Notes: generated by a model not told the origin, from the sequence alone. A DNA stretch of 64,000 bases from Ariolimax columbianus (GCA_036924085.1 JAVGWX010000007.1:104896428-104960427); one strand, 5' to 3'; positions 11,043 through 21,009 are shown, counted from the first letter of the stretch. Numbers and translations: made by a program.

Positions 11043-11120
11043 AATGCCATCTTCTGTCCCGTGCCATCTTCTGTCCTGTGCCATCTTCTGTCCCATGCCA
11101 TCTCCTGTCCTGTGCCATAT
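11043..11120. repeat. 18-bp repeat, 4 copies
   Basis: Units of GCCATCTTCTGTCCCGT with C/T and T/C variants. Confidence 0.8.
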
Positions 11121-11765
11121 TTTGTGTGGCCTTTGTTTATTTCAATCCATGTATTTGTTGTTTCTTGAACACTCAATTCATCTTATTCTTGGTCTTCCTC
11201 TAGTCCTGAAGCTCTGCTGTCTGTTGGCATGTGCCAGGGGTGAACTAGGAGATATTCTCTTTTGATTATAGCTTGCCAGAAACTGTCAACACAATGTATC
11301 ATATCATATCTGTGTAATGGATTGAATGAGCCTTACACACAATCAGCAAGATCCAAAGATTTCAAATAACTTTTACAAGTAAAATGATTGGTTCAATGTG
11401 GAAGTAACTGTCCAGGTGATTGGTTCACCATAATTAGCTGGCCATGGTAGGCAAAACATTTTCAGTACAACTGTGTTGAAATTGGCACCAAACATTTCAA
11501 GTTGTGCGCAAGCAGACATTCCTCCGGTACATACACTTGTTGTGGATGTGCCAACTCTGACCTCCAACTAATGAAATAATTGGATTATTTGATTAGACCA
11601 ATGATCATGCACCTGGATTACACACATATATTCAAGACACTTTGATGGAGATTTTGATTAGGACACAGAAGAATGGGGTTTTGATCATGAATACTCCCAT
11701 GAGTACCAACAAATGTTTTGTGCCAGCCACACATTAATTACATTTAAGGCTTCCTGCTATTCTTC
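11121..11765. other. No recognisable gene
   Basis: Unique sequence between two arrays. ORFs are short and show no motif I know. Any 3' UTR or downstream regulatory DNA of the MCFD2-like gene could extend here, but nothing visible shows it. Confidence 0.4.
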
Positions 11766-11963
11766 ATTATGTGTTGGAGATGCCTAGATCACAATTATGT
11801 GTTGGAGATGCCTAGATCACAATTATGTGTTGGAGATGCCTAGATCACAATTATGTGTTGGAGATGCCTAGATCACAATTATATGTTGGAGATGCCTAGA
11901 TCACAATTATGTGTTGGAGATGCCTAGATCACAATTATGTGTTGGAGATGCCTAGATCACAAT
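11766..11963. repeat. 28-bp minisatellite, 7 near-identical copies
   Basis: Units of GTGTTGGAGATGCCTAGATC followed by ACAATTAT. There is almost no divergence, suggesting recent expansion or homogenisation. Confidence 0.95.
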
Positions 11964-12119
11964 TTGAGCAATGTGTGTGAAAAGATTTCGTTTTGGATAC
12001 AACTATTTGACACAGAGAGTTATGGCACACACTTGTCATAGGCTGAAGGACACACATCAACAACATTATCCAGAACTGGACATGGTTTAATACGGAAGTA
12101 GCTGTCTACGAGACAGGTT

Positions 12120-12300
12120 CAATAAATAGGGAAGTGACAAGGTCAAGGTCAACTAGCTGAACTTACAAGGTCAAAGAGGTGAACTGACAAGGTTAGGTCA
12201 ACCAGGTGAGCTGACAATGTCAAGGTCAACTAGGTGAGCTGACAATGTCAAGGTCAACTAGGTGAGCTGACAATGTCAAGGTCAACTAGAACATCAGGTG
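12120..12300. repeat. 28-bp array carrying TCAAGGTCA words
   Basis: Units of GTCAAGGTCAACTAGGTGAG followed by CTGACAAT. The first copies are degenerate and the last three are nearly identical. Each good unit holds TCAAGGTCA, which equals the extended half-site bound by monomeric nuclear receptors of the NR5A/ERR type. That match is by sequence only. Confidence 0.85.
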
Positions 12301-12359
12301 GACTGACTAGGTCAACTAGAACATTAGGTGAACTGATCAGGTAAAAAACATAGAACTAC

Positions 12360-12990
12360 AACAGAGGTGACCTAACTAGGTCAGTCAACAACAGATGTGA
12401 CCTAACTAGGTCAGTCAACAACAGAAGTGACTTAGCTAGGTCAGTCAACAACAGCAGTGACCTAACTAGGTCAGTGAACAACAGATGTCACATAACTAGG
12501 TCAGTCAACAACAGCAGTGACCTAACTAGGTCAGTCAACAACAGATGTGACCTAACTAGGTCAGTCAACAACAGAAGTGACTTAGCTAGGTCAGTCAACA
12601 ACAGCAGTGACCTAACTAGGTCAGTGAACAACAGCAGTGACCTAACTAGGTCAGTCAACAACAGCAGTGACCTAACTAGGTCAGTCAACAACAGCAGTGA
12701 CCTAACTAGGTCAGTCAACAACAGATGTGACCTAACTAGGTCAGTCAACAACAGAAGTGACTTAGCTAGGTCAGTCAACAACAGCAGTGACCTAACTAGG
12801 TCAGTCAACAACAGCAGTGACCTAACTAGGTCAGTCAACAACAGCAGTGACCTAACTAGGTCAGTCAACAACAGATGTGACCTAACTAGGTCAGTCAACA
12901 ACAGAAGTGACTTAGCTAGATCAGTCAACAACAGCAGTGACCTAACTAGGTCAGTGAACAACAGCAGTGACCTAACTAGGTCAGTCAACA
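12360..12990. repeat. 30-bp minisatellite with higher-order pattern, 21 copies
   Basis: Every unit ends in ...TGACCTAACTAGGTCA(GTC/GTGA). The word TGACCT-N4-AGGTCA is an everted repeat of the AGGTCA half-site. Three variants alternate: CAGCAG, CAGATG and CAGAAG-TTAGC. The order ATG, AAG, then three to five CAG units occurs about three times, giving a higher-order period of roughly 150-180 bp. The 10-codon ORFs on both strands (SVNNSSDLTR) are side effects. The array lies downstream of the MCFD2-like gene. Confidence 0.93.
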
Positions 12991-13224
12991 TGCTTTCACA
13001 TGTCCATAACAAACCCAGTCTCACGTACACAAGAAATCATGATGCTGCTGATACCATTAACTTCTACCATGACCTTGTTAGATGTGCTGCCCACACTGAC
13101 CTTGACCCTCACTTAGACTATGTGGACAGAAAGAGGTGAAGTAGAAGGTTTCATATATAAATTAGCTCCTAGAGGAATGTTCCAGAATGTCAAGCAGATC
13201 CCAAAGACAGAGATACGGACATGA

Positions 13225-13409
13225 TCAGACGGTCGCCTGGGCTGCACCGGCGGCTGAAGCTTGTGACATTCTCTTAAACTCAAAGTACTCCACATAGCCA
13301 TTCTTGTCCTGATCAAATGTCTCGAGGATCCCGTCAACTGTCTTGGCCAGGTCCTCATCAGACAAGACTGGGCCGAGCTGCTGATCATTGTTGCCGGTCG
13401 TATTCTGTT
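13225..13409 (-). CDS. MCFD2: MCFD2-like exon 3 (EF-hand 2 and C-terminus)
   Basis: 185 nt including the TGA at 13227-13225. The acceptor is ATGTTATTTACAG at 13410. Encodes LSDEDLAKTVDGILETFDQD, the second Ca2+ loop, then a short Ala-rich tail after FKRMSQ. The family usually ends soon after the second EF-hand, as here. I could not identify a polyadenylation signal with confidence. Confidence 0.87.
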
Positions 13410-14559
13410 CTGTAAATAACATTATTTTTATATTTTTTTAAAGTCCACGTATAGTTTTTAAATTGGGAGAAATCATTGGGAGAAATCTCTGCACAATCAT
13501 TGGGAGAAATCTCTGCATAATCATTAGGAGAAATCTCTGCACAATCATTGGGAGAAATCTCTGCACAATCATTGGGAGAAATCTCTGCACAATCATTGGG
13601 AGAAATCTCTGCACAATCATAATGCGAGAATTGAATGTGAAAATTAGAATTGTATGAGTGAATATGAGAATTGTATGGGCGAATGTGGGAATTGTAGAGT
13701 GAATATTGGATTTTTATGAGTGAATATGGAAATTCTATGAAAAATATAAGAATTGTATGAGCAAATATAGGAATTGTAGAGTGAATATGAGAATTATAGA
13801 GTGAATATGGGAATTGTATGAGTATACTGATTATTGTATGAGTGAATATAAGAATTGTTTGAGTGAAAATGGAAATTGTAGAGTGAATTTGGGAATTCTA
13901 GAGTGAATTTGGGATTTGTAAAGTGAATATGATAATTGTATGAGGAAACAATGATTATTGTATGAGTGAATATGAGAATTGCATGAGTGAATATGGGAAT
14001 TGTATGAGTGAATATGAGAAATGTATGAGTGAATATGAGAATTGTATGAGTGAATATGGGAATTGTATGAGTAAATATGGGAATTGTATGAGTGAATATG
14101 GGAATTGTATAAGTGAATATGAGAATTGTATGAGTGAATATGGGAATTGTATGAGTGAATATGGGAATTGTATGAGTGAATATGGGAATTGTATGAGTGA
14201 ATATGTGAATTGTATGAGTGAATATGCGAATTGTATGAGTGAATATGCAAATTGTATGAGTGAATATGCAAATTGTATGAGTCAGTGGTTCTTAAACTGT
14301 GTGCCGTAGCTGGTTTACAGGGGTGCAACGAAACATTCCAACATTTTCTCTAAAAAGACACTTAGCCTTCGTGGTCTTAGAATCGGCCCACCCATGTTTA
14401 GATGATAGGAAGGACATTTGATGACACGCAGCGGAGTGCAGACAAAGGGGAAATGATTTCCTCCAATCTTTTATCGTATCCATAGAACATGGATAGCTTC
14501 ATTCTTCATTTCGTCATGGACTGGGTGATTGACACACGGGTCAGACAGGGTCGTCTTCT

Positions 14560-14629
<70 letters not shown>

Positions 14630-16793
14630 AGGTATGTAGACAGACACATGGATTGATGGACGGAACAAAAGACACGAGAGAGAGTATCTAAATAACACAA
14701 AAAAGTATATTGAATTGAGAGAGAGAACCTATATAAAACATAATCTATATAACAGAAAGAGAGAGAGATTATCTATAACAGAGATTGAGAGAATATTACA
14801 GTGGCGAGGGGGTGACCTTCTTAGAACTGTAAGAGAGCATCTATATAACAGAGAGAGAGTATCTATATAACAGAGAGAGAGTATCTATATAACAGAGAGA
14901 GAGAATCTATATAACAGAGAATGAGAGAGTATCTATATCACAGAGAGTATCTATAACAGAGAGAGCATCTATATAACAGAGAGAGTATCTATAACAGAGA
15001 GAGTATCTATAACAGAGAGAGCATCTATATAACAGAGAGAGTATCTATAACAGAGAGAGTATCTATATAACAGAGAAAGTATCTATACAACAGAGAGAGT
15101 ATCTATAACAGAGAGAGAGAGTACTGACGAAGTCCATAAGCCTGACCTTGGTGGACGTGAGTGACAGCTTGAACAATCTCCGAGCCATCCAGCTGGTTGT
15201 TGTTGTCGTAGTCGTGCAGCTTGAAGTAGTGGAACTCTAGCTCCTCCTGGCTCATCTCATCCTTGGATTTGGTGGCTACAACTTTCTGTAAGTGCTCCAG
15301 GATATGGCTGAGGGGAGAACAGTCTTCTTTCTGGATACTAATGTGGATTTGTGTATTATCTGTGTGGATACTAATGTGGATCTTGTATTATCTGTGTGGA
15401 TACTAATGTGGATCTTGTATTATCTGTGTGGATACTAATGTGGATTTGTGTATTATCTTTGTGGATACTAATGCGGATTTGTGTATTATCTGTGTGGATA
15501 CTAATGTGGATCTTGTATTATCTGTGTGGATACTAATGTGGATCTGTGTATTATCTTTGTGGATACCAATGTGGATTTGTGTATTATCTTTGTGGATACT
15601 AATGTGGATATGTGTATTATCTGCGTGGATACTAATGTGGATATCTGTATTATCTGCGTGGATACTAATGTGCATCTGTGTATTATCTGTGTGGATACTA
15701 TTGTGGATCTGTGTGGATACCAATGTGGATCTGTGTATTATCTGTGTGGATACTAATGTGGATCTGTGTATTATCTGTGTGGATGCCAATGTGGATCTGT
15801 GTATTATCTGTGTGGAGACTAATGTGGATTTGTGTATTATCTGTGTGGATACTAATGTGGATCTGTGTATTATCTGTGTGGATACCAATGTGGATCTGTG
15901 TATTATCTGTGTGGATGATGATAAAGCACAAGCCTCACACCACACCTCGAGACACACACAATACTCTGAGCCTCAGACAAGCCACCTAGCAGTACTTACT
16001 CAGCATTGTGAACCTCAGACAAGCCACCTAGCAGTACTTACTCAGCATTGTGAGCCTCAGACAAGCCACCTTGCAGCACTTACTCAGCATTGTGAGCCTC
16101 AGACAAGCCACCTAGCAGTACTTACTCAGCATTGTGAACCTCAGACAAGCCACCTAGCAGCACTTACTCAGCATTGTGAACCTCAGACAAGCCACCTAGC
16201 AGTACTTACTCAGCATTGTGAGCCTCAGACAAGCCACCTAGCAGTACTTACTCAGCATTGTGAACCTCAGACAAGCCACCTAGCAGTACTTACTCAGCAT
16301 TGTGAGCCTCAGACAAGCCACCTAGCAGCACTTACTCAGCATTGTGAGCCTCAGACAAGCCACCTAGCAGTACTTACTCAGCATTGTGAGCCTCAGACAA
16401 GCCACCTAGCAGTACTTACTCAGCATTGTGAGCCTCAGACAAGCCACCTAGCAGTACTTACTCAGCATTGTGAGCCTCAGACAAGCCACCTAGCAGTACT
16501 TACTCAGCATTGTGAGCCTCAGAAGCAAACTCCAGTGGTTTCCCATGATGACCATGCCCATGCCCCTCTTGGTGTGCCTGATCATGTTGCTGTTGGTGTG
16601 GCTGATTATTTTGCTGTTGGTGTGCCTGATCATGTTGCTGTTGGTGCTGCTGTTGGTGTGGCTGATCATGTTGCTGCTGGTGTTGTGGCTGACCATGAGG
16701 AGGCTGACGAGGAGGAACACCTGGAGGCTGTTGTGTGCTGACAGTTATAAGAGACAGCAGAAGCAGGCTGGGCAGTACCCTCATGTTCATCAT
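13225..16793 (-). CDS. MCFD2: MCFD2-like secreted EF-hand protein, three coding exons
   Basis: Joined coding exons 16793-16504, 15307-15147 and 13409-13225 give 636 nt, or 211 residues plus stop. Residues 1 to about 20 (MMNMRVLPSLLLLSLITV) look like a signal peptide. Residues about 22-85 are a Gln/His/Pro-rich stretch. Then follow HILEHLQKVVATKSKDEMSQ and EF-hand 1 (loop DYDNNNQLDGSE), the linker VTHVHQEQN, and EF-hand 2 (loop DQDKNGYVEYFE). Both loops have acidic residues at positions 1, 3 and 12. The order and the words HYFKLHDYD and THVH match animal MCFD2, the luminal Ca2+-binding partner of LMAN1/ERGIC-53 in ER-to-Golgi cargo export. That role is family knowledge. Intron phases 2 and 1 agree across the joins. 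The upstream ATGs at 16793, 16790 and 16784 are alternatives. A CGREF1-like paralogue is the main other possibility. Confidence 0.88.
13462..13621. repeat. 24-bp minisatellite in intron 2, 6 copies
   Basis: Units of AATCATTGGGAGAAATCTCT followed by GCAC. Lies about 55 bp from the exon 3 acceptor. Confidence 0.92.
13640..14283. repeat. 21-bp minisatellite in intron 2, about 30 copies
   Basis: Units of GAATATGGGAATTGTATGAGT. The left part is degenerate and the right part (13960-14283) nearly uniform, the usual gradient from old to recent copies. ORFs on both strands (MSEYGNC and HSYNSHI) are artefacts. Confidence 0.93.
14565..14622. repeat. (GA)n microsatellite in intron 2
   Basis: About 29 uninterrupted GA dinucleotides. 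The surrounding 14284-14690 is otherwise unremarkable intron sequence with scattered GAGA words. Confidence 0.97.
14690..15120. repeat. GAGAGTATCTATA(TA)ACA array abutting exon 2 donor side
   Basis: Imperfect 18-24-bp units of AACAGAGAGAGTATCTATAT. On the gene's strand each unit reads CTCTCTCTGTTATAG, a pyrimidine run ending in AG that resembles a 3' splice site, repeated many times immediately downstream of the exon 2 donor. Confidence 0.88.
15147..15307 (-). CDS. MCFD2: MCFD2-like exon 2 (EF-hand 1)
   Basis: 161 nt. The acceptor is TTCTCCCCTCAG before CCATATCC. The donor is CCAAG before GTCAGG at 15146, chosen because it gives phase 1 and joins to exon 3 as VHQEQNTT. Reading past it runs into the TC-rich array. 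Encodes HILEHL, MSQEELEFHYFKLHDYDNNN and the first Ca2+ loop. Confidence 0.87.
15325..15917. repeat. 30-bp minisatellite in intron 1, about 20 copies
   Basis: Units of TGTGTATTATCTGTGTGGAT followed by ACTAATGTGGATC. Lies about 20 bp from the exon 2 acceptor. ORFs (MDTNVDLCIIC and STQIIHRS) are repeat artefacts. Confidence 0.94.
15960..16523. repeat. 42-bp minisatellite built from the exon 1/intron 1 junction, 13 copies
   Basis: On the gene's strand each 42-bp unit is about 20 nt of exon 1 end (TCTGAGGCTCACAATGCTGA) plus about 22 nt of intron start (GTAAGTACTGC and GGTGGCTTG). Donor GT positions run from 16503 down to 15999 in exact 42-bp steps, giving 13 identical GTAAGT donors. The first in transcription order is the coding one. 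Using any later donor would include the in-frame TAA that lies inside GAG-TAA-GTA. Confidence 0.96.
16504..16793 (-). CDS. MCFD2: MCFD2-like exon 1 (signal peptide and His/Gln-rich region)
   Basis: 290 coding nt ending ...CACAATGCTGA before GTAAGT (donor at 16503), phase 2. The start is set by the signal peptide. Just upstream, the minus strand reads TTCTCCATCTCCAG followed by TGACAGACG, a credible acceptor near 16815, so a 5'-UTR exon may exist farther upstream. The repeated HQQQHDQAHQ-type segment (plus-strand GTTGGTGTGGCTGATCATGTT) is itself a degenerate coding repeat. Confidence 0.85.
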
Positions 16794-16829
16794 GGCACGA
16801 ACGTCTGTCACTGGAGATGGAGAACAAGC

Positions 16830-17822
16830 TGACTCACCACAGGGCTACTACACCACCACAGGCTACTGCACCACCACAGAGCTACTGCACCACAGGGCTA
16901 CTGCACCACAGGGCTACTACACCACAGGGCTACTTCACCACCCCAGGGCTGCTACACCACCCCAGGGCTACTACACCACCCCAGGGCTACTACACCACAG
17001 GGCTACTGCACCACCACATGGCTACTTCACCACCACAGGGCTACTGCACCACCACAGGCTACACCACAGGGCTACTGCACCACATGGCTACTGCACCACC
17101 ACAGGGCTACTACACCATGGGGCTACTGCACCACAGGGCTACTGCACCACAGGGCAACTGCACCACCACAGGCTACTACACCACAGGGCTACTGCACCAC
17201 CCCAGGGCTACTGCACCACCACAGGCTACTACACCGCCACAGACTACTGTACCACCACAGGGCTACTACACCACCACAGGGCTACTGCACCACCACAGGG
17301 CTACTGCACCACAGGGCTACTACACTACACGGCTACTGCACTACACGGCTACTGCACCACAGGGCTACTACACCACCACAGGGCTACTACACCACCACAT
17401 GGCTACTGCACCACCACATGGCTACTGCAACACCACAGGCCACTGCACCACAGGGCTACTGCACCACCACAGGCTACTACACCACAACTATTGCACCACA
17501 ACATGGCTACTGCACCACCACAGGGCTACTACACCACAACTATTGCACCACAACACGGCTACTGCCCCACCACAGGGCTACTACACCACCACAGGCTACT
17601 ATGCACCACCACAGGGCTACTACACCACCACAGGCTACTATGCACCACCACAGGGCTACTACACCACCACAGGCTACTACACCATCACAGGGCTACTACA
17701 CCACCACAGGGCTACTACACCACCACAGGGCTACACCACCACAGGGCTACTACGCCACCACAGGGCTACTACACCACCACAGGGCTACTACGCCACCACA
17801 GGGCTACTACACCACCACAGCT
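16830..17822. repeat. 18-20-bp minisatellite just upstream of exon 1, about 50 copies
   Basis: Units of GGGCTACTACACCACCACA with TAC/TGC and CAC variants. It starts within 40 bp of the MCFD2-like start codon, on the 5' side, so it lies in the 5' UTR, a 5' intron or the promoter. Long TTP/HHH-rich ORFs across it are artefacts. Unique DNA at 17823-18019 shows nothing recognisable. Confidence 0.94.
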
Positions 17823-18019
17823 ATCAAGTGCCAACTCCCCACTGAAGGTTGGCTGCAATGGGTCTCTAGTGTACTCTTGGTGCAATCTGACATGCTCTTT
17901 CGAGTCTACCTCCTGATGTTATCCATCCACTTAAAATGTCTGCCTCTTGAAAGAAATTCAGAAAGCTATGGAGTGTAATTTTGACAGATGGTAAAGGAAC
18001 AGTTATTATAATAAATTAG

Positions 18020-18625
18020 TTGGCCAAGTTTGGAGAGAAAGAAGCAATACCAGCAGACTGGAAGGGAGGTCAAGTTTGGAGAGAAAGAAGTAATTCCAGC
18101 AGACTGGAAGGGAGGTCAAGTTTGGAGAGAAAGAAGCAATACCAGCAGACTGGAAGGGAGGCCAAGTTTGGAGAGAAAGAAGCAATACCAGCAGACTGGA
18201 AGGGAGGTCAAGTTTGGAGAGAAAGAAGCAATACCAGCAGACTGGAAGGGAGGTCAAGTTTGGAGAGAAAGAAGTAATACCAGCAGACTGGAAGGGAGGT
18301 CAAGTTTGGAGAGAAAGAAGCAATACCAGCAGACTGGAAGGGAGGCCAAGTTTGGAGAGAAAGAAGCAATACCAGCAGACTGGAAGGGAGGCCAAGTTTG
18401 GAGAGAAAGAAGCAATACCAGCAGACTGGAAGGGAGGTCAAGTTTGGAGAGAAAGAAGCAATACAAGCAGACTAGAAGGGAGATCAGGTTTGGAGAGAAA
18501 GAAGAAATACCAGCAGACTAGAAGGGAGGTCAAGTTTGGAGAGAAAGAAGCAATACCAGCAGACTAGAAAGGAGGTCAAGTTTGGAGAGAAAGAAGCAAT
18601 ACCAGCAGACTAGAAGGGAGGCTAT
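18020..18625. repeat. 46-bp minisatellite, 13 copies
   Basis: Units of GGTCAAGTTTGGAGAGAAAG followed by AAGCAATACCAGCAGACTGG and AAGGGA. Copies are nearly identical, with GG to TA variants towards the right end. Confidence 0.95.
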
Positions 18626-18689
18626 GTGGTCAAGTTATACTGCTGCAGTGTTATAGAGAGGTAATGTTATCAGTGCCTGGAAGAATATT

Positions 18690-19010
18690 CTTCTTCTGCA
18701 TTCCTTCTCAATCTCCTGCTACCAAGCTCTGAATAGAGTTTGCAAGTAGTAGAATGTAGTCCGGAGAAGGAGAACGGAATACGTTGTGTCGCTAGTTTAC
18801 AGCTTGACTGTGATATTTGCACCTTTTGGTCCGACACATCTGTCTTCGGCAGCAGGCATTTTTTGAGTATCAGGTTAGCCTTCCCTCTTCGACCCTTGTT
18901 CAGCCTGCCCTGTTGCAGCCTGTTTTCCAGGATCACTGCACCTAGATGTAGAAGGGTCTTGGCAACTCTGGTGCACTGCTGCAGCTCATGCGCTGATCAG
19001 CATCTTTATC
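18690..19010 (-). mobile_element. SINE-like interspersed repeat, copy 1
   Basis: Homologous over its length to the 359-bp insertion at 31146-31504 in opposite orientation. Shared words include TTACAGCTTGACTG, CATTTTTTGAGTA, GTAGAAGGGTCTTG and GCAGCTCATG. In the orientation used here its 3' end is GAGATTGAGAAGG followed by GCAGAAGAAGAATA, a tail resembling the GAA-rich tails of LINE-H. No coding capacity, and no clear tRNA-type promoter. The family is unknown to me. Confidence 0.7.
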
Positions 19011-19039
19011 CCAGAAAAATATTGAAAAGAATCATCAGA

Positions 19040-19492
19040 GAGAGATTAAAAGATGTCATAGACAAAGAGCTGAGTCATGGGTTTTCGTTCTGTCACAGAC
19101 AAAGAGCTGAGCCAGGGTTTTTGTTCTGTCACAGACAAAGAGCTGAGACGGGGTTTTTGTTCTGTCACAGACAAAGAGCTGAGCCAGGGTTTTCGTTCTG
19201 TCACAGACAAAGAGCTGAGCCAGGGTTTTTGTTCTGTCACAGACAAAGAGCTGAGACAGGGTTTTTGTTCTGTCACAGACAAAGAGCTGAGACAGGGTTT
19301 TCGTTCTGTCACAGACAAAGAGCTGAGTCAGGGTTTTCGTTCTGTCACAGACAAAGAGCTGAGTCAGGGTTTTTGTTCTGTCACAGACAAAGAGCTGAGA
19401 CAGGGTTTTCGTTCTGTCACAGACAAAGAGCTGAGTCAGGGTTTTCGTTCTGTCACAGACAAAGAGCTGAGTCAGGGTTTTCGTTCTGTACT
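19040..19492. repeat. 36-bp minisatellite, 12 copies
   Basis: Units of TTCTGTCACAGACAAAGAGC followed by TGAGTCAGGGTTTTCG. The 36-bp period keeps frames open (FCHRQRAE and FRSVTDKEL), but there is no other coding evidence. Confidence 0.95.
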
Positions 19493-19896
19493 AACCAGAT
19501 AGCTAGACTGAGAACAAGAGCACAACGTGTGGAATGGAACTCACATGATTTAGGATTTATGGACTAGGACAATCATTTGACTGTTGGACAGAGAATAAGT
19601 GTGAAAGTAGTTCAGACACTATGGAGAGCTCCTGAAGTCCACTAACATAACTAAAACAAAGCGATGAGTTCTCCAAGAAGATGAGCTTGCTTAGCCTTAT
19701 CAGATAGAGCTGCAGTGATGTCTCTGATCTTCATTTCCCTTTCTACTGACTGAATTCTCCAAACTACATCAAACAAGGAGAATACAATGGACAAAACAAC
19801 TTTCTTCTTCTGTCAGCTCATTTTGGCTGCGACTGCATCTTCCAGAAGTCGGGTTTGTTTTCCTGGTGTCAGTACCACCATACTTCTCCTCAGATT
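19493..19896. other. No recognisable gene
   Basis: Unique sequence between an array and the LINE-C stub. I see no motif, ORF or RNA structure that I can support. Confidence 0.4.
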
Positions 19897-19937
19897 TTAA
19901 CTTAACATCTTTATACTGGTTTAGAAGACTGCAGAGA
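19897..19937 (-). mobile_element. LINE-C 3'-terminal stub
   Basis: The minus strand reads GTCTTCTAAACCAGTATAAA then GATGTTAAGTTAAAA, matching the last about 40 bp of the three larger LINE-C copies. It is an extreme 5' truncation. The array word CTTCTCCTCAGA lies at its left edge and related units start on its right, so it appears inserted in the adjacent 31-bp array. Confidence 0.75.
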
Positions 19938-19939
19938 AG

Positions 19940-20290
19940 GCTGGAGCCAGTCCTGACCCTTCTCTTCAGACATTGGGCCAGTCCTTCTCCTCAGAACTAA
20001 GGCCAGTCCTTCTACTCAGACCTAAGGCCAGTCCTCACCCTTCTCTTCAGACCTAAGGCCAGTCCTCACCCTTCTCTTCAGACCTAAGGCCAGTCCTCAC
20101 CCTTCTCTTCAGACCTAAGGCCAGTCCTCACCCTTCTCTTCAGACCTAAGGCCAGTGCTCACCCTTCTCTTCAGACCTAAGGCCAGTCCTCACCCTTCTC
20201 CTCAGAACTAAGGCCAGTCCTCACCCTTCTCCTCAGAACTAAGGCCAGTCCTCACCCTTCTCCTCAGAACTAAGGCCAGTCCTCACCCTT
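19940..20290. repeat. 31-bp minisatellite, about 11 copies
   Basis: Units of CAGACCTAAGGCCAGTCCTC followed by ACCCTTCTCTT, with a CTCAGAACTAAGG variant at the right side. Confidence 0.92.
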
Positions 20291-20414
20291 GTCCTTAGAT
20301 ATGTATGCTGGGGCCAGTCTTGAAGTACATGAGCTGCTGCCAGGCCACAGTAACATACGCTGGTGGTACATGTATTGGTAGTAAAAGACAATCTCAATCT
20401 TATTTTGGTTGATA

Positions 20415-20600
20415 ACCTGTATTGTGTCCCCATGACCTGTATTGTCTGTCCCATGACCTGGATTGTCTGTCCCATGACCTGGATTGTCTGTCCCATGACC
20501 TGGATTATGTCCAATGACCTGTATTGTGTCCCCATGACCTGTATTGTCTGTCCTATGACCTGGATTGTCTGTCCCATGACTGCAATCAATGGAGCAAATG
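20415..20600. repeat. About 21-bp minisatellite, 9 copies
   Basis: Units of CCATGACCTGTATTGTCTGTC with GGATTG and GTCCC variants. Confidence 0.88.
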
Positions 20601-20639
20601 ATGCAGCACTGAATAATCTGAATGATAGCTGGTTGCTTG

Positions 20640-20850
20640 TGTCAGCAAATCAAAGCTGACTGTATTGTCACCAAGTAGTGGCCCTTTAAACAGGCTATAC
20701 CCATCTAGTCTGAGAATAAGGATCAAAGATGGAAGGTAAACCAAGTTCTAAAAATGCAATGCTGAAAACAGATGTGTCTGACTGAAAAGTGCAGGTATTA
20801 CAGCATCGCTGTCAACTACTACACAACGACGGGACACAGCAGGTTGCTAG
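20640..20850 (+). mobile_element. SINE-like interspersed repeat, copy 3 (divergent)
   Basis: Weaker match to the 31146-31504 repeat in the same orientation: GTCAGCAAATCAAAGCTGAC, then AGATGTGTCTGACTGAAAAG and GTCAACTACTACACAACG. An internal block is missing. Older or more degraded than the other two copies. Confidence 0.55.
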
Positions 20851-20884
20851 GATGTTTAGGCAATAAGGGCTAGTCGTGCCACCC

Positions 20885-21005
20885 TTCCATGAGTGGTCCC
20901 ATCACACTCCACACTAGTGGTCCCATCACACTCCACATGAGTGGTCCTGTCACAAGACAACATAAGTAGTCCCGTCACACTCCACATGAGTGGTTCCGTC
21001 ACAGA
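20885..21005. repeat. About 24-bp array, 5 copies
   Basis: Units of GAGTGGTCCCATCACACTCC followed by ACAT, with degenerate middle copies. Confidence 0.8.
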
Positions 21006-21009
21006 CTGC

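Noticed and set aside
11766..11963. CRISPR-like array (28-bp repeats)
   Set aside because: Units are contiguous with no unique spacers, there are no cas genes, and the DNA is eukaryotic. The same holds for the other 24-44-bp arrays.
12474..13139. Tandem 10-residue repeat protein SVNNSSDLTR
   Set aside because: A 30-bp DNA repeat leaves several frames open. Neither strand continues into recognisable coding sequence.
15428..17916. Long plus-strand ORFs of 437 and 393 codons opposite and upstream of the MCFD2-like gene
   Set aside because: They are low-complexity translations of the 30-, 42- and 18-20-bp arrays. Open frames on both strands are explained by the repeat unit, and the minus strand has a coherent spliced gene.
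18030..18567. Repeat ORFs over the 46-bp array
   Set aside because: The 46-bp period cycles frames. The three overlapping ORFs with the same words show it is the repeat and not a gene.
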